39,228 nt of DNA from Betaproteobacteria bacterium (GTDB lineage: Bacteria; Pseudomonadota; Gammaproteobacteria; Burkholderiales; Burkholderiaceae_E): assembly GCA_016868375.1 (NCBI GenBank), contig VGHA01000024.1, forward strand, positions 1-39,228. The letters run 5' to 3'. Positions 27,424-37,695 of the stretch are shown here, piece by piece. The translations under genes and the position numbers were made by a program. Positions within the stretch are counted from its first letter, which is position 1. Every line of letters starts with the position of its first letter. Under the pieces are notes generated by a model. That model was not told the DNA's origin. It worked only from the letters and a program-made list of their open reading frames with translations, and made no database searches.

Positions 27424-28407
27424 ATGGCAAACCCCCCAAAGCGAATTGCAGTCACCGGCGCAGCCGGACAGATCGGTTACAGCCTTCTGTTCAGACTCGC
27501 CAACGGCGACATGCTCGGCAAGAACCAGCCGGTCATTCTGCAGCTGCTTGACATCAGCGCAGCACTTCCCGCGGTCCGCGGGGTTGTCATGGAACTTGAA
27601 GATTGCGCGTTCCCGCTGCTGGCGGGCGTTGTGGTCACCGATGACCCGAAAGTTGCCTTCCGCGATGCCGACTACGCGCTCCTGGTTGGCGCGCGGCCCC
27701 GCAGCAAGGGCATGGAGCGCAAAGACCTGCTCGAGGCCAACGGCGCCATCTTCACGGGACAGGGTCGCGCGCTTGATGAGTGCGCAAGCCGCGATGTGAA
27801 AGTGCTCGTGGTTGGCAACCCGGCCAACACTAACGCCTACATCGCCATGAAGTCGGCACCAAGCCTGCCCAAGAAAAATTTCACCGCCATGCTGCGACTG
27901 GACCACAACCGGGCGCTGTCGCAGATCGCTGCACGCACCGGAAAACCGGTGGAAGCCATCGAAAAGCTCGCGGTCTGGGGTAACCACAGCCCCACCATGT
28001 ATCCGGATTATCGCTTCGCAACCATTGGTGGACAGTCGGTCAAGGCCATGATCAACGACGAGGCCTGGAACCGCGACACCTTCATTCCCACGGTTGGCAA
28101 GCGGGGCGCCGCCATCATTGAGGCGCGCGGTTTGTCGTCGGCCGCATCAGCCGCCAACGCCGCAATCGATCACATGCGTGACTGGGTCCTGGGCACCGGC
28201 GACCGCTGGGTCACCATGGGTATTCCGTCTGACGGCAGCTACGGCATTCCCCAGGACACGATGTATGGTTTCCCGGTCACCTGCGCCAACGGCGAGTATT
28301 CCATGGTGCGCGGTCTCGATATCGACGATTTCAGCCGTCAGATGATGGACCGCACCCTTGCTGAACTCAACGAAGAACGCGAAGGCATCAAGCATCTGCT
28401 GGGTTGA
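27424..28407 (+). CDS. mdh: Malate dehydrogenase (NAD)
   Basis: Oxidises malate to oxaloacetate. The 327-residue protein belongs to the cytosolic-type group found in Burkholderiales. The NAD loop is GAAGQIG (12-18), the substrate-loop arginines lie in RPRSKGMER (Arg92, Arg98 region), and GNPANTN is at 131-137. Catalytic Asp160 (LRLDHNRA) and His188 ([11 protein letters not shown]) are present. GAGAGG precedes the ATG. It is the first gene of a four-gene plus-strand operon, with prpB 39 bases downstream. Confidence 0.96.
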   Translation: MANPPKRIAVTGAAGQIGYSLLFRLANGDMLGKNQPVILQLLDISAALPAVRGVVMELEDCAFPLLAGVVVTDDPKVAFRDADYALLVGARPRSKGMERKDLLEANGAIFTGQGRALDECASRDVKVLVVGNPANTNAYIAMKSAPSLPKKNFTAMLRLDHNRALSQIAARTGKPVEAIEKLAVWGNHSPTMYPDYRFATIGGQSVKAMINDEAWNRDTFIPTVGKRGAAIIEARGLSSAASAANAAIDHMRDWVLGTGDRWVTMGIPSDGSYGIPQDTMYGFPVTCANGEYSMVRGLDIDDFSRQMMDRTLAELNEEREGIKHLLG

Positions 28408-28446
28408 CATCGGGCCCCACAGGGCGAAATCAGGGAAGATGCGAAC

Positions 28447-29328
28447 ATGAGCCACTCGGCCGGTCGTAAGTTTCGAGAAGCGCTGGCGGCGGAAACACCG
28501 CTCCAGATACCCGGCGCCATCAACGCCAATCACGCGCTGCTTGCGCAACGTGCGGGCTTTCGTGCCATCTACCTGTCCGGAGGTGGCGTTGCGGCGGGCT
28601 CGCTGGGCCTGCCCGACCTGGGCATCTCCGGGCTGGATGATGTGCTCACCGATGTGCGCCGCATCACCGATGTCTGCGGTCTGCCCCTGCTGGTCGACGT
28701 CGACACAGGCTTTGGCAGTTCGGCGTTCAATGTGGCCCGCACCGTCCGGTCGCTCATCAAATTTGGCGCGGGCGCCATGCACATTGAAGATCAGGTTGGC
28801 GCGAAACGTTGCGGGCATCGTCCCGGCAAGGAAATCGTCAGCCTGCAGGAAATGGTTGACCGGATTAAAGCCGCAGTGGATGCGCGCACCGACCCCGATT
28901 TTTTCATCATGGCGCGCACCGATGCACTGGCCTCTGAAGGCCTGGATCGCGCTGTTGAACGCGCGGTAGCCTGCGTCGAAGCGGGTGCCGATGGCATCTT
29001 CCCTGAAGCCATGACCGAGCTGTCGATGTACAAGACCTTCCGGGATGCGGTGGGCGTACCCATCCTCGCCAACATCACTGAATTCGGCCAGACGCCGCTT
29101 TTCACGGTGAAAGAACTGGCCTCGGTCGACGTCGACATCGTTCTGTATCCGCTCTCTGCTTTCCGGGCTATGAACAAGGCGGCCGAACTCACCTATAAGA
29201 CGCTTCGCACCGAAGGGTCGCAGCAGTCAATCATCGACACCATGCAGACCCGCAAAGAGCTGTACGACTCGATCGGCTACTGGGATTTCGAACGCAAACT
29301 TGACGAACTGTTCGCCAAAGGCAAGTAA
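28447..29328 (+). CDS. prpB: 2-methylisocitrate lyase PrpB
   Basis: Splits 2-methylisocitrate into pyruvate and succinate, the last step of the methylcitrate cycle for propionate. The 293-residue protein is of the isocitrate-lyase/PEP-mutase superfamily. Asp85 and Asp87 in VDVDTGFG bind Mg2+, and KRCGH at 120-124 carries the catalytic cysteine (Cys122). The length is typical of PrpB and much shorter than isocitrate lyase (~430). It sits between mdh and prpC. A related oxaloacetate decarboxylase-type activity is conceivable, but KRCGH and prpC favour PrpB. Confidence 0.94.
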   Translation: MSHSAGRKFREALAAETPLQIPGAINANHALLAQRAGFRAIYLSGGGVAAGSLGLPDLGISGLDDVLTDVRRITDVCGLPLLVDVDTGFGSSAFNVARTVRSLIKFGAGAMHIEDQVGAKRCGHRPGKEIVSLQEMVDRIKAAVDARTDPDFFIMARTDALASEGLDRAVERAVACVEAGADGIFPEAMTELSMYKTFRDAVGVPILANITEFGQTPLFTVKELASVDVDIVLYPLSAFRAMNKAAELTYKTLRTEGSQQSIIDTMQTRKELYDSIGYWDFERKLDELFAKGK

Positions 29329-29398
29329 TTCGAGGGCGTCCCCATCCCTTTAAAGCGCGGCTCCCGGCACCGCACCAGTGTTCCAACGGAGATTTTCA

Positions 29399-30559
29399 AT
29401 GTCAGCAGATGCAGCACCCGCCACCGGACCCAAACCCAAAAAATCCGTTGCGCTCTCCGGCGTACCGGCTGGAAATACCGCACTGTGCACAGTCGGCCGC
29501 AGCGGCAACGACCTGCACTACCGCGGCTATGACATTCTCGACATCGCCGAAGCCGCTGAATTCGAAGAAATTGCCTACCTGCTGGTGCACGGAAAGCTTC
29601 CCACGGCGTCGGAACTCTCTGGCTACAAGGCGAAGCTGAAGGCCCTGCGCGGCGTACCCGCCAACGTCAAGGCTGTGCTTGAGTGGCTTCCGGCATCGGC
29701 ACACCCCATGGACGTGATGCGCACGGCGGTTTCGGCGCTTGGCTGCCAACTGCCTGAGAAAGACGATCACGCCGCACCCGGTGCGCGCGACATTGCGGAT
29801 CAGCTGATGGCATCGCTCGGATCGATGGTGCTTTACTGGTATCACTACAGCCACAACGGCAAACGGATCGACGTTGAAACCGACGATGACTCCATCGGAG
29901 GGCACTTCCTGCATTTGCTCCATGGAAGAGAGCCGTCCGAGTTGTGGGTACGTGCCATGCACACATCGCTCAATCTCTACGCCGAGCACGAATACAACGC
30001 CTCGACATTCGCCGCCCGAGTGGTGGCGGGCACGGGTTCCGACATGCATTCCGCAATCACCGGCGCGATCGGTGCGCTGCGCGGTCCCAAGCATGGCGGT
30101 GCCAACGAGGTAGCCTTCGAGGTGCAGAAGCGTTATGACACGCCCGACGAGGCCGAGGCTGATATTCGTCGACGCATGGAGGCCAAGGAAGTCATCATCG
30201 GATTTGGCCATCCGGTTTACACCATCGCCGATCCGCGCAACAAGGTCATCAAGGAAGTTGCACGCCGCCTATCCAAAGCTGGTGGTGACATGAAAATGTT
30301 CGACATCGCGGCGCGAATTGAAACCGTGATGTGGGACGCCAAGCGCATGTTCCCGAACCTCGACTGGTTCAGCGCGGTCAGTTACCACATGATGCGCGTG
30401 CCAACCAGCATGTTCACGCCGCTGTTCGTCATTTCCCGCACTTCGGGCTGGGCGGCGCATGTCATTGAACAGCGTATCGACAACAAGATCATCCGCCCAA
30501 GCGCGAACTACGTTGGGCCAGAAAACCGCAAGTTTGTTCCGATCGAAAAGCGTCGTTGA
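29399..30559 (+). CDS. prpC: 2-methylcitrate synthase PrpC
   Basis: Condenses propionyl-CoA with oxaloacetate. The 386-residue protein lacks the extra N-terminal domain of GltA. Active-site residues are His232 (KHGGANE), His271 ([13 protein letters not shown]) and Asp322 (PNLDWFSA); the [14 protein letters not shown] stretch is typical of PrpC. The ATG at 29399 has GGAGA six bases upstream and is preferred over a GTG seven codons earlier. Downstream is acnA, 40 bases away. PrpC enzymes often retain some citrate synthase activity, so it could back up GltA. Confidence 0.94.
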   Translation: MSADAAPATGPKPKKSVALSGVPAGNTALCTVGRSGNDLHYRGYDILDIAEAAEFEEIAYLLVHGKLPTASELSGYKAKLKALRGVPANVKAVLEWLPASAHPMDVMRTAVSALGCQLPEKDDHAAPGARDIADQLMASLGSMVLYWYHYSHNGKRIDVETDDDSIGGHFLHLLHGREPSELWVRAMHTSLNLYAEHEYNASTFAARVVAGTGSDMHSAITGAIGALRGPKHGGANEVAFEVQKRYDTPDEAEADIRRRMEAKEVIIGFGHPVYTIADPRNKVIKEVARRLSKAGGDMKMFDIAARIETVMWDAKRMFPNLDWFSAVSYHMMRVPTSMFTPLFVISRTSGWAAHVIEQRIDNKIIRPSANYVGPENRKFVPIEKRR

Positions 30560-30599
30560 CGCGCTCAATCAACCCACCCGTCCACCCGCTGAGGCCATC

Positions 30600-33308
30600 A
30601 TGCCGCACAACGTGTTCAAGACCCTGAAGGACTTCAAGATGGAGTCCGGAAAGACTGGTAAGCTGTATTCGCTGCCGGCGCTCGCCCGCAAATTTCCCAA
30701 CGTCAACCGTCTGCCCATATCGATTCGCATCGTTCTCGAGTCGGTGCTTCGCAACGTTGATGGCAAGAAGGTTACCGAGGCGCACGTCGAGCAGCTTGCC
30801 AACTGGAAACCCAACGCCGAGCGCATCGACGAGATCCCGTTCATCGTCGCGCGCGTCGTCCTGCAAGACTTCACCGGCGTTCCGCTGCTCGCCGACCTGG
30901 CAGCCATGCGCAATGTGGCCAGCGGCATGGGTCGCAATCCCAAGCGCATCGAACCGCTGGTGCCGGTCGATCTGGTGGTGGATCACTCGGTCATGATCGA
31001 CCACTTCGGCAATTCAAAAGCGCTCGACCTGAACATGAAGCTCGAGTTCCAGCGCAATCGCGAGCGCTATCAGTTCATGAAGTGGGGCATGCAGGCGTTC
31101 GACACCTTCGGTGTTGTGCCACCTGGGTTCGGTATCGTGCATCAGGTCAACCTCGAATATCTGGCCCGCGGCGTGCATCGCAATGCCGATAAGGTGTATT
31201 ACGCCGACTCGCTGGTGGGCACCGATAGCCATACCACCATGATCAATGGCATTGGCGTGGTGGGCTGGGGCGTGGGGGGCATCGAGGCCGAGGCTGGCAT
31301 GCTCGGTCAACCGGTGTATTTCCTGACGCCCGATGTGGTGGGCGTTGATCTGTCGGGCCGTCTGCTCGAGGGCGTCACCGCAACCGACGTGGTACTGACG
31401 ATCACCGAAATGCTGCGCAAGGCCAAGGTGGTCGGCAAGTTCGTTGAGTTCTTCGGTGAAGGCACCGAGCGTCTGTCAGTCACCGACCGCGCAACGATCG
31501 CCAACATGGCGCCCGAATACGGCGCAACCATGGGCTTCTTCCCGGTTGACGACAAGACCATCGAATACTTCGAAGGCACCGGCCGCAAAACCTCCGAAAT
31601 CGACGCATTTAAAAGCTGGTTCAAGGCCCAGGGCATGTACGGCGTCCCCAAGTCCGGGCAGCTTGATTACTCCACGGTGCTCAAGCTCGATCTCGGCTCG
31701 GTCGTTCCGTCGCTCGCGGGTCCGAAGCGTCCGCAGGATCGAATCGAAATCGGCAAGGTCGCATCGACGTTTGCCGACCTTTACTCCAAGCCTGCAGGCA
31801 ACAACGGCTTCAATCTGCCCGCCGACTCGCTCGACACCGCCCACAAAACCGCCGATGGCGTTGAACTGCACAATGGCGATGTGCTGATCGCGGCCATCAC
31901 CTCGTGCACCAACACGTCCAATCCGGGCGTGTTGCTCGCGGCGGGCCTGCTCGCCAAGAAAGCGGTCGAGGCAGGTCTGAAGGTCAGCAAGCACATCAAG
32001 ACATCGCTTGCGCCCGGCTCGCGTGTTGTCACCGAATATCTCGAGAAGGCGGGTCTGCTGCCTTACCTGGAGAAGCTGGGTTTTTCGGTGGCGGCGTACG
32101 GCTGCACAACCTGTATCGGCAACGCAGGCGACCTCACCCCTGCCATCAACGACGTCATCGCGAAAAACGATCTGATCTGCGCGGCAGTGCTGTCGGGTAA
32201 CCGCAACTTCGAAGCGCGTATTCATCCCAATCTGAAGGCAAACTTTCTTGCGTCACCGCCCCTGGTGGTGGCCTATGCCATCGCCGGTAACGTGCGGATC
32301 GACCTCATGACCCAGCCCGTCGGCAAGGGCAAGGGCGGCAAGGACATCTACCTCGGCGATATCTGGCCCACCAGCGACGAAGTCAATGCGCTGATGAAGC
32401 ACGCCATGAACCCCAAGATGTTCAAGGGCAATTATGCGCAGGTGAAGGACAACCCGGGCGTGCTGTGGGAGAAGATCAAAGGCGTGAGCGGCCAGGTGTA
32501 CGACTGGCCCACCTCAACCTATATCGCACGCCCGCCGTTCTTCGACGAATTCGGCATGACCCCACAAGACTCCTCGGGAACAATCGCCGATGCACGTGCG
32601 CTCGCGCTGTTCGGCGACTCGATCACCACCGACCACATCTCGCCGGCCGGTTCCATCAAGGAATCGTCGCCTGCGGGCAAGTGGCTGATCGAGCACGGTG
32701 TTGCCAAGGCTGATTTCAACAGCTATGGCTCGCGTCGCGGCAACCACGAGGTCATGATGCGCGGCACGTTTGCCAACGTCCGCATCAAGAACCTGATGTT
32801 GCCTGCTGCCGCCGACGGCAGCCGCGAAGAGGGTGGCGTCACGCTGCTGCAACCCAGCGGCGAGAAGCTGTCGATTTATGACGCGGCCATGCGCTATATC
32901 GCCCAGGGCACGCCCACCATCGTGTTCGGCGGCGAAGAGTACGGCACCGGGTCGTCACGCGACTGGGCGGCAAAGGGTACCCAACTGCTTGGCATCCGTG
33001 CGGTGGTCGCCCGCAGCTTTGAACGTATTCACCGCTCAAACCTCGTGGGCATGGGCGTACTGCCCCTGCAGTTCAAAGGATCGGATTCCTGGCAGTCGCT
33101 GGACATCACCGGAACCGAGACCTTTGATATCGAAGTGCCGGATCAGCTGAAGCCCCAGCAGGACATCGTGCTGGTGATTCGGCGCGCTGACGGCAGCACC
33201 CAGCGCGTCAAGCTGCTGTCGCGAATCGACACCGCCATTGAGGTCGACTACTACAAGCACGGCGGCATTCTGCCTTACGTGCTGCGCGACCTGCTGGCGG
33301 CCGCGTAA
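30600..33308 (+). CDS. acnA: Aconitate hydratase AcnA
   Basis: Interconverts citrate and isocitrate, and may hydrate 2-methyl-cis-aconitate made in the methylcitrate cycle. The protein has 902 residues. Its [4Fe-4S] ligands are Cys436 (SCTNTSNP), Cys502 and Cys505 ([10 protein letters not shown]), almost the same numbering as E. coli AcnA. The C-terminal swivel domain holds [18 protein letters not shown]. The frame is open 47 codons upstream into prpC, but the ATG at 30600, with GAGG five bases before, begins the family homology. AcnD, common in prp operons, is shorter and less similar. A 10-bp stem-loop follows the stop. Confidence 0.95.
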   Translation: MPHNVFKTLKDFKMESGKTGKLYSLPALARKFPNVNRLPISIRIVLESVLRNVDGKKVTEAHVEQLANWKPNAERIDEIPFIVARVVLQDFTGVPLLADLAAMRNVASGMGRNPKRIEPLVPVDLVVDHSVMIDHFGNSKALDLNMKLEFQRNRERYQFMKWGMQAFDTFGVVPPGFGIVHQVNLEYLARGVHRNADKVYYADSLVGTDSHTTMINGIGVVGWGVGGIEAEAGMLGQPVYFLTPDVVGVDLSGRLLEGVTATDVVLTITEMLRKAKVVGKFVEFFGEGTERLSVTDRATIANMAPEYGATMGFFPVDDKTIEYFEGTGRKTSEIDAFKSWFKAQGMYGVPKSGQLDYSTVLKLDLGSVVPSLAGPKRPQDRIEIGKVASTFADLYSKPAGNNGFNLPADSLDTAHKTADGVELHNGDVLIAAITSCTNTSNPGVLLAAGLLAKKAVEAGLKVSKHIKTSLAPGSRVVTEYLEKAGLLPYLEKLGFSVAAYGCTTCIGNAGDLTPAINDVIAKNDLICAAVLSGNRNFEARIHPNLKANFLASPPLVVAYAIAGNVRIDLMTQPVGKGKGGKDIYLGDIWPTSDEVNALMKHAMNPKMFKGNYAQVKDNPGVLWEKIKGVSGQVYDWPTSTYIARPPFFDEFGMTPQDSSGTIADARALALFGDSITTDHISPAGSIKESSPAGKWLIEHGVAKADFNSYGSRRGNHEVMMRGTFANVRIKNLMLPAAADGSREEGGVTLLQPSGEKLSIYDAAMRYIAQGTPTIVFGGEEYGTGSSRDWAAKGTQLLGIRAVVARSFERIHRSNLVGMGVLPLQFKGSDSWQSLDITGTETFDIEVPDQLKPQQDIVLVIRRADGSTQRVKLLSRIDTAIEVDYYKHGGILPYVLRDLLAAA

Positions 33309-33335
33309 GACGGCCCATCCGGGTGTCGGGACCTT

Positions 33336-33360
33336 GGTCGGCCGCCACGCGCGGCCGACC
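33336..33360. terminator. Strong stem-loop between convergent acnA and the DUF3047 gene
   Basis: GGTCGGCCGC and GCGGCCGACC form a perfect 10-bp stem with a 5-base loop, in the 54 bases between the two stop codons. Neither strand has a U tract, so it may act as a two-way barrier or a 3'-end stabiliser rather than a textbook intrinsic terminator. Confidence 0.55.
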
Positions 33361-33362
33361 GG

Positions 33363-34184
33363 TCAACCGAAGCTCAGATCGCCCCACAGCGCTCGGAAGC
33401 TCGCACCGGTCTGATCCCCATCAGCGCCCACCGCGATCGCGACCGGCGCAGGTGTGGGACCGAGATAGCGGCGGCCAAACGCGCGCTGAAAATCCTGCTG
33501 CCAGTTGCGCGACTCCTCGTACCAGCGTCCTGCCTGCGCGTTGCCGCGCGCTACCCACATCGCAACACGATCGGTAAACGGCGAGACAATCGGCTGATCG
33601 GTGGTGGGTCCCTGATGAAGCAGATACACCAGCGTTGCAGCGGGCACCGGCTCGCCCTGCAGCAGACCTGCCGTTGCGAGCGCCAGCCGGTCGGCGAGCG
33701 TCAGCCTGGCTTCAGGAAGGTCAAACATCAGATAAAGCCTTGCAGCAAAGTCGTCCCGTTCTTTAACGCCTGGCTCGGCGCGTTCGGGAAACCGCTCGGC
33801 GCGCCATCGCCAGCGCAGGATGGGCTGCGACGGTGCCGATTGGAACCGGTAGGTCAGCGCCGACGCAGAAGCTTTCACATCAACGGCAAGGATCGATTCG
33901 CCTGCGTCGTGAACAATGGAAAATCGATTGGGCGCAATGCCACGCAGCGGACGGTGGAGCCAACCATGACGCCCATCGGCGGTGCGCCCAGCGGATTGCG
34001 GGTCCGCATCGCCTGCGGCACCCCAGTGCGTGCCGACCGCCAGCGCGCTGAAGCGCGGCGGCTCGACCAGGCCACCTGCCTGCGCGATCACCACGGGCGG
34101 CCGACCAGTACCGCACGCTGCAGCGATCGCAGCAGCGTAAGCCTTCAGCGCGCGTCGTCGACCGACGCCGACAGAGCCCGCCAT
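33363..34184 (-). CDS. DUF3047-family protein, probably exported
   Basis: A 273-residue protein. It opens with basic residues GRRRALK followed by an Ala-rich hydrophobic stretch (about 14-25), which could be a signal peptide of Sec or Tat type. The body carries features I associate with DUF3047: FSIVHDAGESILAVD, ILRWRWRAE and DDFAARLYLMFD. Function of the family is unknown. The ATG at 34184 follows AAGGGTGG; a GTG three codons earlier is possible. Either way its start lies inside the 3' end of the upstream glycosyltransferase-type gene (40-base overlap), so it is the last gene of that operon. Its stop faces acnA across a stem-loop. Confidence 0.75.
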   Translation of the reverse strand: MAGSVGVGRRRALKAYAAAIAAACGTGRPPVVIAQAGGLVEPPRFSALAVGTHWGAAGDADPQSAGRTADGRHGWLHRPLRGIAPNRFSIVHDAGESILAVDVKASASALTYRFQSAPSQPILRWRWRAERFPERAEPGVKERDDFAARLYLMFDLPEARLTLADRLALATAGLLQGEPVPAATLVYLLHQGPTTDQPIVSPFTDRVAMWVARGNAQAGRWYEESRNWQQDFQRAFGRRYLGPTPAPVAIAVGADGDQTGASFRALWGDLSFG

Positions 34185-35476
34185 CGCTTCCACCCTTCTT
34201 CGTCATCGACATCCCAAAGCGTGCGGAGCAAGCGATACCGCAGTCCCGCAGACTCCAGCCGCTCGAGCGTCTGCTGCATCACTTCCGAATGGCTCCAGCG
34301 CATCCCAACAAATATCGGCGGAACCGCCTTGACCGCCCCAACGAGCAGATAGCCGCCGTCCTCGGTTGGCGCAAATACCGCGTCAGCGTCATCTTCGCCC
34401 TGTAGCGCAGCGAGCGCCTCCGCCAGGTCGGCTGCCTGCAGCACCGGACTGTCGCAGCCAACGAGCACCACACGTTCGCCGCGATCGAGCCCGCCTCGAA
34501 GCGCGGCAGCCATTCGTTCGCCGAGGTCCTGCCCCACCTGCACGGTGTGTGCGGCATCAAACCGGTGCGCGAGATGACGGCACTCGAACGCAGTGTCATC
34601 GCCGGCCGTACAGAGCTCCACCGATACGCCAGGCACCCTGGCCGCCTGACTGAGCGTGTGTTCGAGCAAACGGCGGTGCGTGTCCAGCGCCACCGAGTCG
34701 CCACGGGTTGCAGCGAGTCGTGTCTTGACCTCGCCCGCGCGCGGCACCTTGGCAAACACGATGATTCGGCCCGGGCGCACGCCCGACTCGAAAGCGGGTC
34801 TCGCGCCGTAGTACCAACGATGAAGGCGAGTCGGCGATACGCCCAATGAATGCAGGGCCCGAAGCGTCCACATCAGCACGATGGTGCGAACCACCCCGCG
34901 CTGCTCCCATCGACGCGCCGAGACTCGAACCCGCTCGTTCAGGCAGGCTGGTGGGCCAACGGTACGCAGCAGTGTGTTGGACATCCGAATGTCTTCCATC
35001 AACGGGACATCTGGCCATGGCCCCGAGCGCTCCCACGCCGAGCGCGTGATGAAGATTGCCTGATCGCCCGTTGCGATACCGGTCAGACGCGAGCGAAGAT
35101 TCATCATCGCCCCTACCAGCAGGAGCGTGGGCCGCGGCGAATCAAGCAGCACGTCAAACCTTCCCCACGCAGCCCCTTGTTTGATCGCACGGCTCAGAGC
35201 GTCCATCCAGTCAGAGGGCAGCTGCACATCGGCATGCACAAACAGCAGCACGTCTGCATGGTCCGCCAGCGCCGCTCCGGCGTTCATCTGGCGAGCTCGC
35301 CCGCGCCCGCTGCACGTGACACGCGCCCCGGTCCGCAGTGCAACGGCGACGCTGCGATCGTGGCTTCCGCCGTCCACCACGATCACGTCAGCCACGCGTT
35401 GACCAAACTGAGCCAGTGTCTGCGCGAGGCGCTCCGCCTCATTCAGCACGGGCATCACGATTGCGACTCGCAACAT
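34145..35476 (-). CDS. Fused two-domain transferase: GT2-like (TIGR04283 type) plus DUF2064 (TIGR04282 type)
   Basis: A 443-residue protein joining two domains that are often separate. Residues 1-~222 are a family 2 glycosyltransferase (VDGGSHD at 34-40, HADVQLP at 81-87, EDIRMS at 161-166). Residues ~237-435 are a DUF2064 nucleotidyltransferase-like domain (FAKVPRAGEVKTRLA at 241-255, GCDSP at 340-344, TEDGGYLLVG at 371-380). Both types are named in protein-family collections as arsenosugar biosynthesis glycosyltransferases because they occur near arsS. The joining segment is short (RWYYGARPAFESG). It lies 20 bases after the TVP38-oxidoreductase gene and overlaps the DUF3047 gene. Substrates are not known from sequence. 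Confidence 0.85.
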   Translation of the reverse strand: MLRVAIVMPVLNEAERLAQTLAQFGQRVADVIVVDGGSHDRSVAVALRTGARVTCSGRGRARQMNAGAALADHADVLLFVHADVQLPSDWMDALSRAIKQGAAWGRFDVLLDSPRPTLLLVGAMMNLRSRLTGIATGDQAIFITRSAWERSGPWPDVPLMEDIRMSNTLLRTVGPPACLNERVRVSARRWEQRGVVRTIVLMWTLRALHSLGVSPTRLHRWYYGARPAFESGVRPGRIIVFAKVPRAGEVKTRLAATRGDSVALDTHRRLLEHTLSQAARVPGVSVELCTAGDDTAFECRHLAHRFDAAHTVQVGQDLGERMAAALRGGLDRGERVVLVGCDSPVLQAADLAEALAALQGEDDADAVFAPTEDGGYLLVGAVKAVPPIFVGMRWSHSEVMQQTLERLESAGLRYRLLRTLWDVDDEEGWKRWRALSASVDDAR

Positions 35477-35496
35477 GGGCGGTGTGACTTATGCTG

Positions 35497-37686
35497 CTAG
35501 CCGCGTCGCCAGCGGTGCCAGCGCGCCAGCCATGTCAGCAATGCCTCAGGCGCGCGTTCGCGCTGCCATTGAGCGGCAACTGCGCGGCTGGCATCCGCCC
35601 ATCCGGGGTAGGCAATGATGCTCGACATCAGCCGTCGCATGCCGATGCGCTCGCGAATCGCCAGAGCGAACAGCGCGATCAGGTCATCGGCGTGGGCACC
35701 AACCACGGTGGCTCCCAGCAGCCGATCGCTGCCGCGCTCGGTCAAGACCATCACGAAGCCACGGGTCTGCCGGTCAATGATCGCGCGATCCAGCGTGTTC
35801 AGCGGAACGCGGGTGCAATCCACCCGATAACCGGCACGCTCGGCCTCGTCACGCGTGGGCCCTACCCTGGCAACGGCTGGATCGGTGAAGGTACAGCGCG
35901 GCAACGCGCTCCGATCAATCCTGATCGGCCACAGATCTCCGAACAGCGCATTGACCGCGGCATGCCAGCCCATCTGCCCGGCTGCATGCGTCAGGCGATC
36001 GGTCGTCGCGACGTCGCCGCATGCGAAGACCGATGGCTCGCTGGTTCGCATCCACTCATCCACTTGCAAGGTTCCGTCTGGCAATCTCGCAAGCCCCAGT
36101 GACTCAAGGCCCGCGCCGTCCACCCTTGCCCGCCGACCCAGCGCGCAAAGCAACTGATCGAAGGCGATCTGTTCCTGTCGACCGTTGACGTTGATGTGGG
36201 CAACGTGTGCCCTGTCGACCGACTCGACCCGGGCAAGCTCTGCCTTCAGCAACACCTGAATGCCATCGTCGATGAAGGCCTTCAGCACCTCCGCTGACGC
36301 TTCGGGTTCTTCACGGGCAAGCAAACGCTCGGCCCGTTCAACCACGCAAACGGTCGACCCCAATCGCCTGAATGCCTGCGCCATCTCGCAGCCCACTGCG
36401 CCGCCCCCCAGTATCAACAGTCGCGCAGGCAGCGCATCGATGGACCAGAGCGTCTGGGTCGTGAGAATGTGTTGACGGGCCAGCCCTGGAATTTCCGGGA
36501 CGACAGGCTCGGCGCCGGTGGCGATGATCAGATGCCTCGCGTGAAGAACACGTGGCTCGCTTGCGTTGCCTGTGCGAACCTCCACGGTCCAGGGCGAGAC
36601 CGCCTGCGCCTCGCCGCGCAGGCACTCAACGCCCAACGATTCGTAGCGCTCCACCGAATCGTGCGGTGCGATCCGGTCGATGGTGTCGCGCACCTGCGCC
36701 ATCATCAACCTGAAGTCGGGCGCCCGCCATTGATCGCCAGCACCGTTGGCGACCAGGCCCTGACGCGCCAGATCGCGGGCGAGTTGGACCCGTTCTGCGA
36801 TACGGATCAACGCCTTCGATGGTACGCAACCGGTGTTCAGGCAGTCGCCTCCCATCGCTTCACGTTCAATCAGTGTGACGCGGGCACGAAGCGTTGAAGC
36901 AATGTTTGCCGCCACCAGGCCAGCCGCCCCAGCGCCGATCACGATCAGGTCTCGATCAAAGCGGGTTGGCCGCTGCCAGCGGCGGCGCGACGCGCGTTGT
37001 GCTGCTGCGACCCTGAACCGCTGAGCCATCAAAGGAAGCACCTTCCTGGCAATGAGGGGAAACACCGCCAACACCACCAGCGACATCAGTAATGGCGGCG
37101 AAAGAATGTCACCGATCGAGGTGAGTGTCGCAAGCTGATGTCCTGCGTTCACATAAATCAGTGTGGCGGGCAGCATCCCGATCACACTGACCCAGTAAAA
37201 CGTCCACGCGCGAAGCGGCGTCAGCGCGAGCAAAACATTCACCAGAAAAAACGGGAAAACCGGCATCACTCGCAGCGTGAATACATAAAAGCCACCATCG
37301 GCCTCTATGCCTCGAGCCACCGTTGCGAGCCGCGCCGCCAGTCTGTCACGAAGCGCCTGCCCTGCAATCAGCCGCACCACCGTGAACGACAGCAGCGCGC
37401 CAAGTGATGAGCCCAGGGCTACGAGCAAAGCTCCCAGACCAAGACCAAACAGTGCACCGCCCAACAGCGTCAGGATCAGCGCGCCTGGCAGTGCCAGCGC
37501 CGCGACGACCCAGTAAGCAACGATGAAGATCAAAGCCGACTGCAACGGTGCGCGGTACACCTGGTCTTCGAGTTCCGACCTTAACGACCGAAGTGATTCG
37601 GCATCGGTGCTGATGCCGCCGAGCAACCACCACCCCGCGGCGGCAAGCGAAGCGATCGTCAGAACAGACACCACCCGCTTGAGCAT
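35497..37686 (-). CDS. TVP38/TMEM64 membrane domain fused to an FAD-dependent disulfide oxidoreductase-like domain
   Basis: A 729-residue fusion. Residues ~1-220 contain about six hydrophobic segments and the VTT (DedA-like) pattern, including the GGALFGLGLGALL and RVMPVFPFFLVN stretches. A basic linker follows (RASRRRWQRP). Residues ~245-729 resemble mercuric reductase and dihydrolipoyl dehydrogenase: FAD loop GAGAAG at 251-256, redox pair Cys282/Cys287 in DCLNTGC, NAD loop GGGAVG, and ACGDVA. Where dihydrolipoyl dehydrogenase has HPxxxE, this protein has YPGWAD (Tyr693, Asp698). It lies 9 bases after the phosphoesterase-like gene. Such fusions are known in databases; their reaction is not. 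It probably couples a membrane step to thiol or metalloid redox. Confidence 0.88.
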   Translation of the reverse strand: MLKRVVSVLTIASLAAAGWWLLGGISTDAESLRSLRSELEDQVYRAPLQSALIFIVAYWVVAALALPGALILTLLGGALFGLGLGALLVALGSSLGALLSFTVVRLIAGQALRDRLAARLATVARGIEADGGFYVFTLRVMPVFPFFLVNVLLALTPLRAWTFYWVSVIGMLPATLIYVNAGHQLATLTSIGDILSPPLLMSLVVLAVFPLIARKVLPLMAQRFRVAAAQRASRRRWQRPTRFDRDLIVIGAGAAGLVAANIASTLRARVTLIEREAMGGDCLNTGCVPSKALIRIAERVQLARDLARQGLVANGAGDQWRAPDFRLMMAQVRDTIDRIAPHDSVERYESLGVECLRGEAQAVSPWTVEVRTGNASEPRVLHARHLIIATGAEPVVPEIPGLARQHILTTQTLWSIDALPARLLILGGGAVGCEMAQAFRRLGSTVCVVERAERLLAREEPEASAEVLKAFIDDGIQVLLKAELARVESVDRAHVAHINVNGRQEQIAFDQLLCALGRRARVDGAGLESLGLARLPDGTLQVDEWMRTSEPSVFACGDVATTDRLTHAAGQMGWHAAVNALFGDLWPIRIDRSALPRCTFTDPAVARVGPTRDEAERAGYRVDCTRVPLNTLDRAIIDRQTRGFVMVLTERGSDRLLGATVVGAHADDLIALFALAIRERIGMRRLMSSIIAYPGWADASRAVAAQWQRERAPEALLTWLARWHRWRRG

Positions 37687-37695
37687 CGCGAGCGC

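Noticed and set aside
30459..30599. 47-codon upstream extension of acnA
   Set aside because: It overlaps prpC coding sequence and is not similar to aconitases.
30600..33308. Possibility that the aconitase is AcnD (2-methylcitrate dehydratase)
   Set aside because: Length of 902, cysteine numbering and overall sequence match AcnA; no prpF, the usual partner of AcnD, is present downstream.
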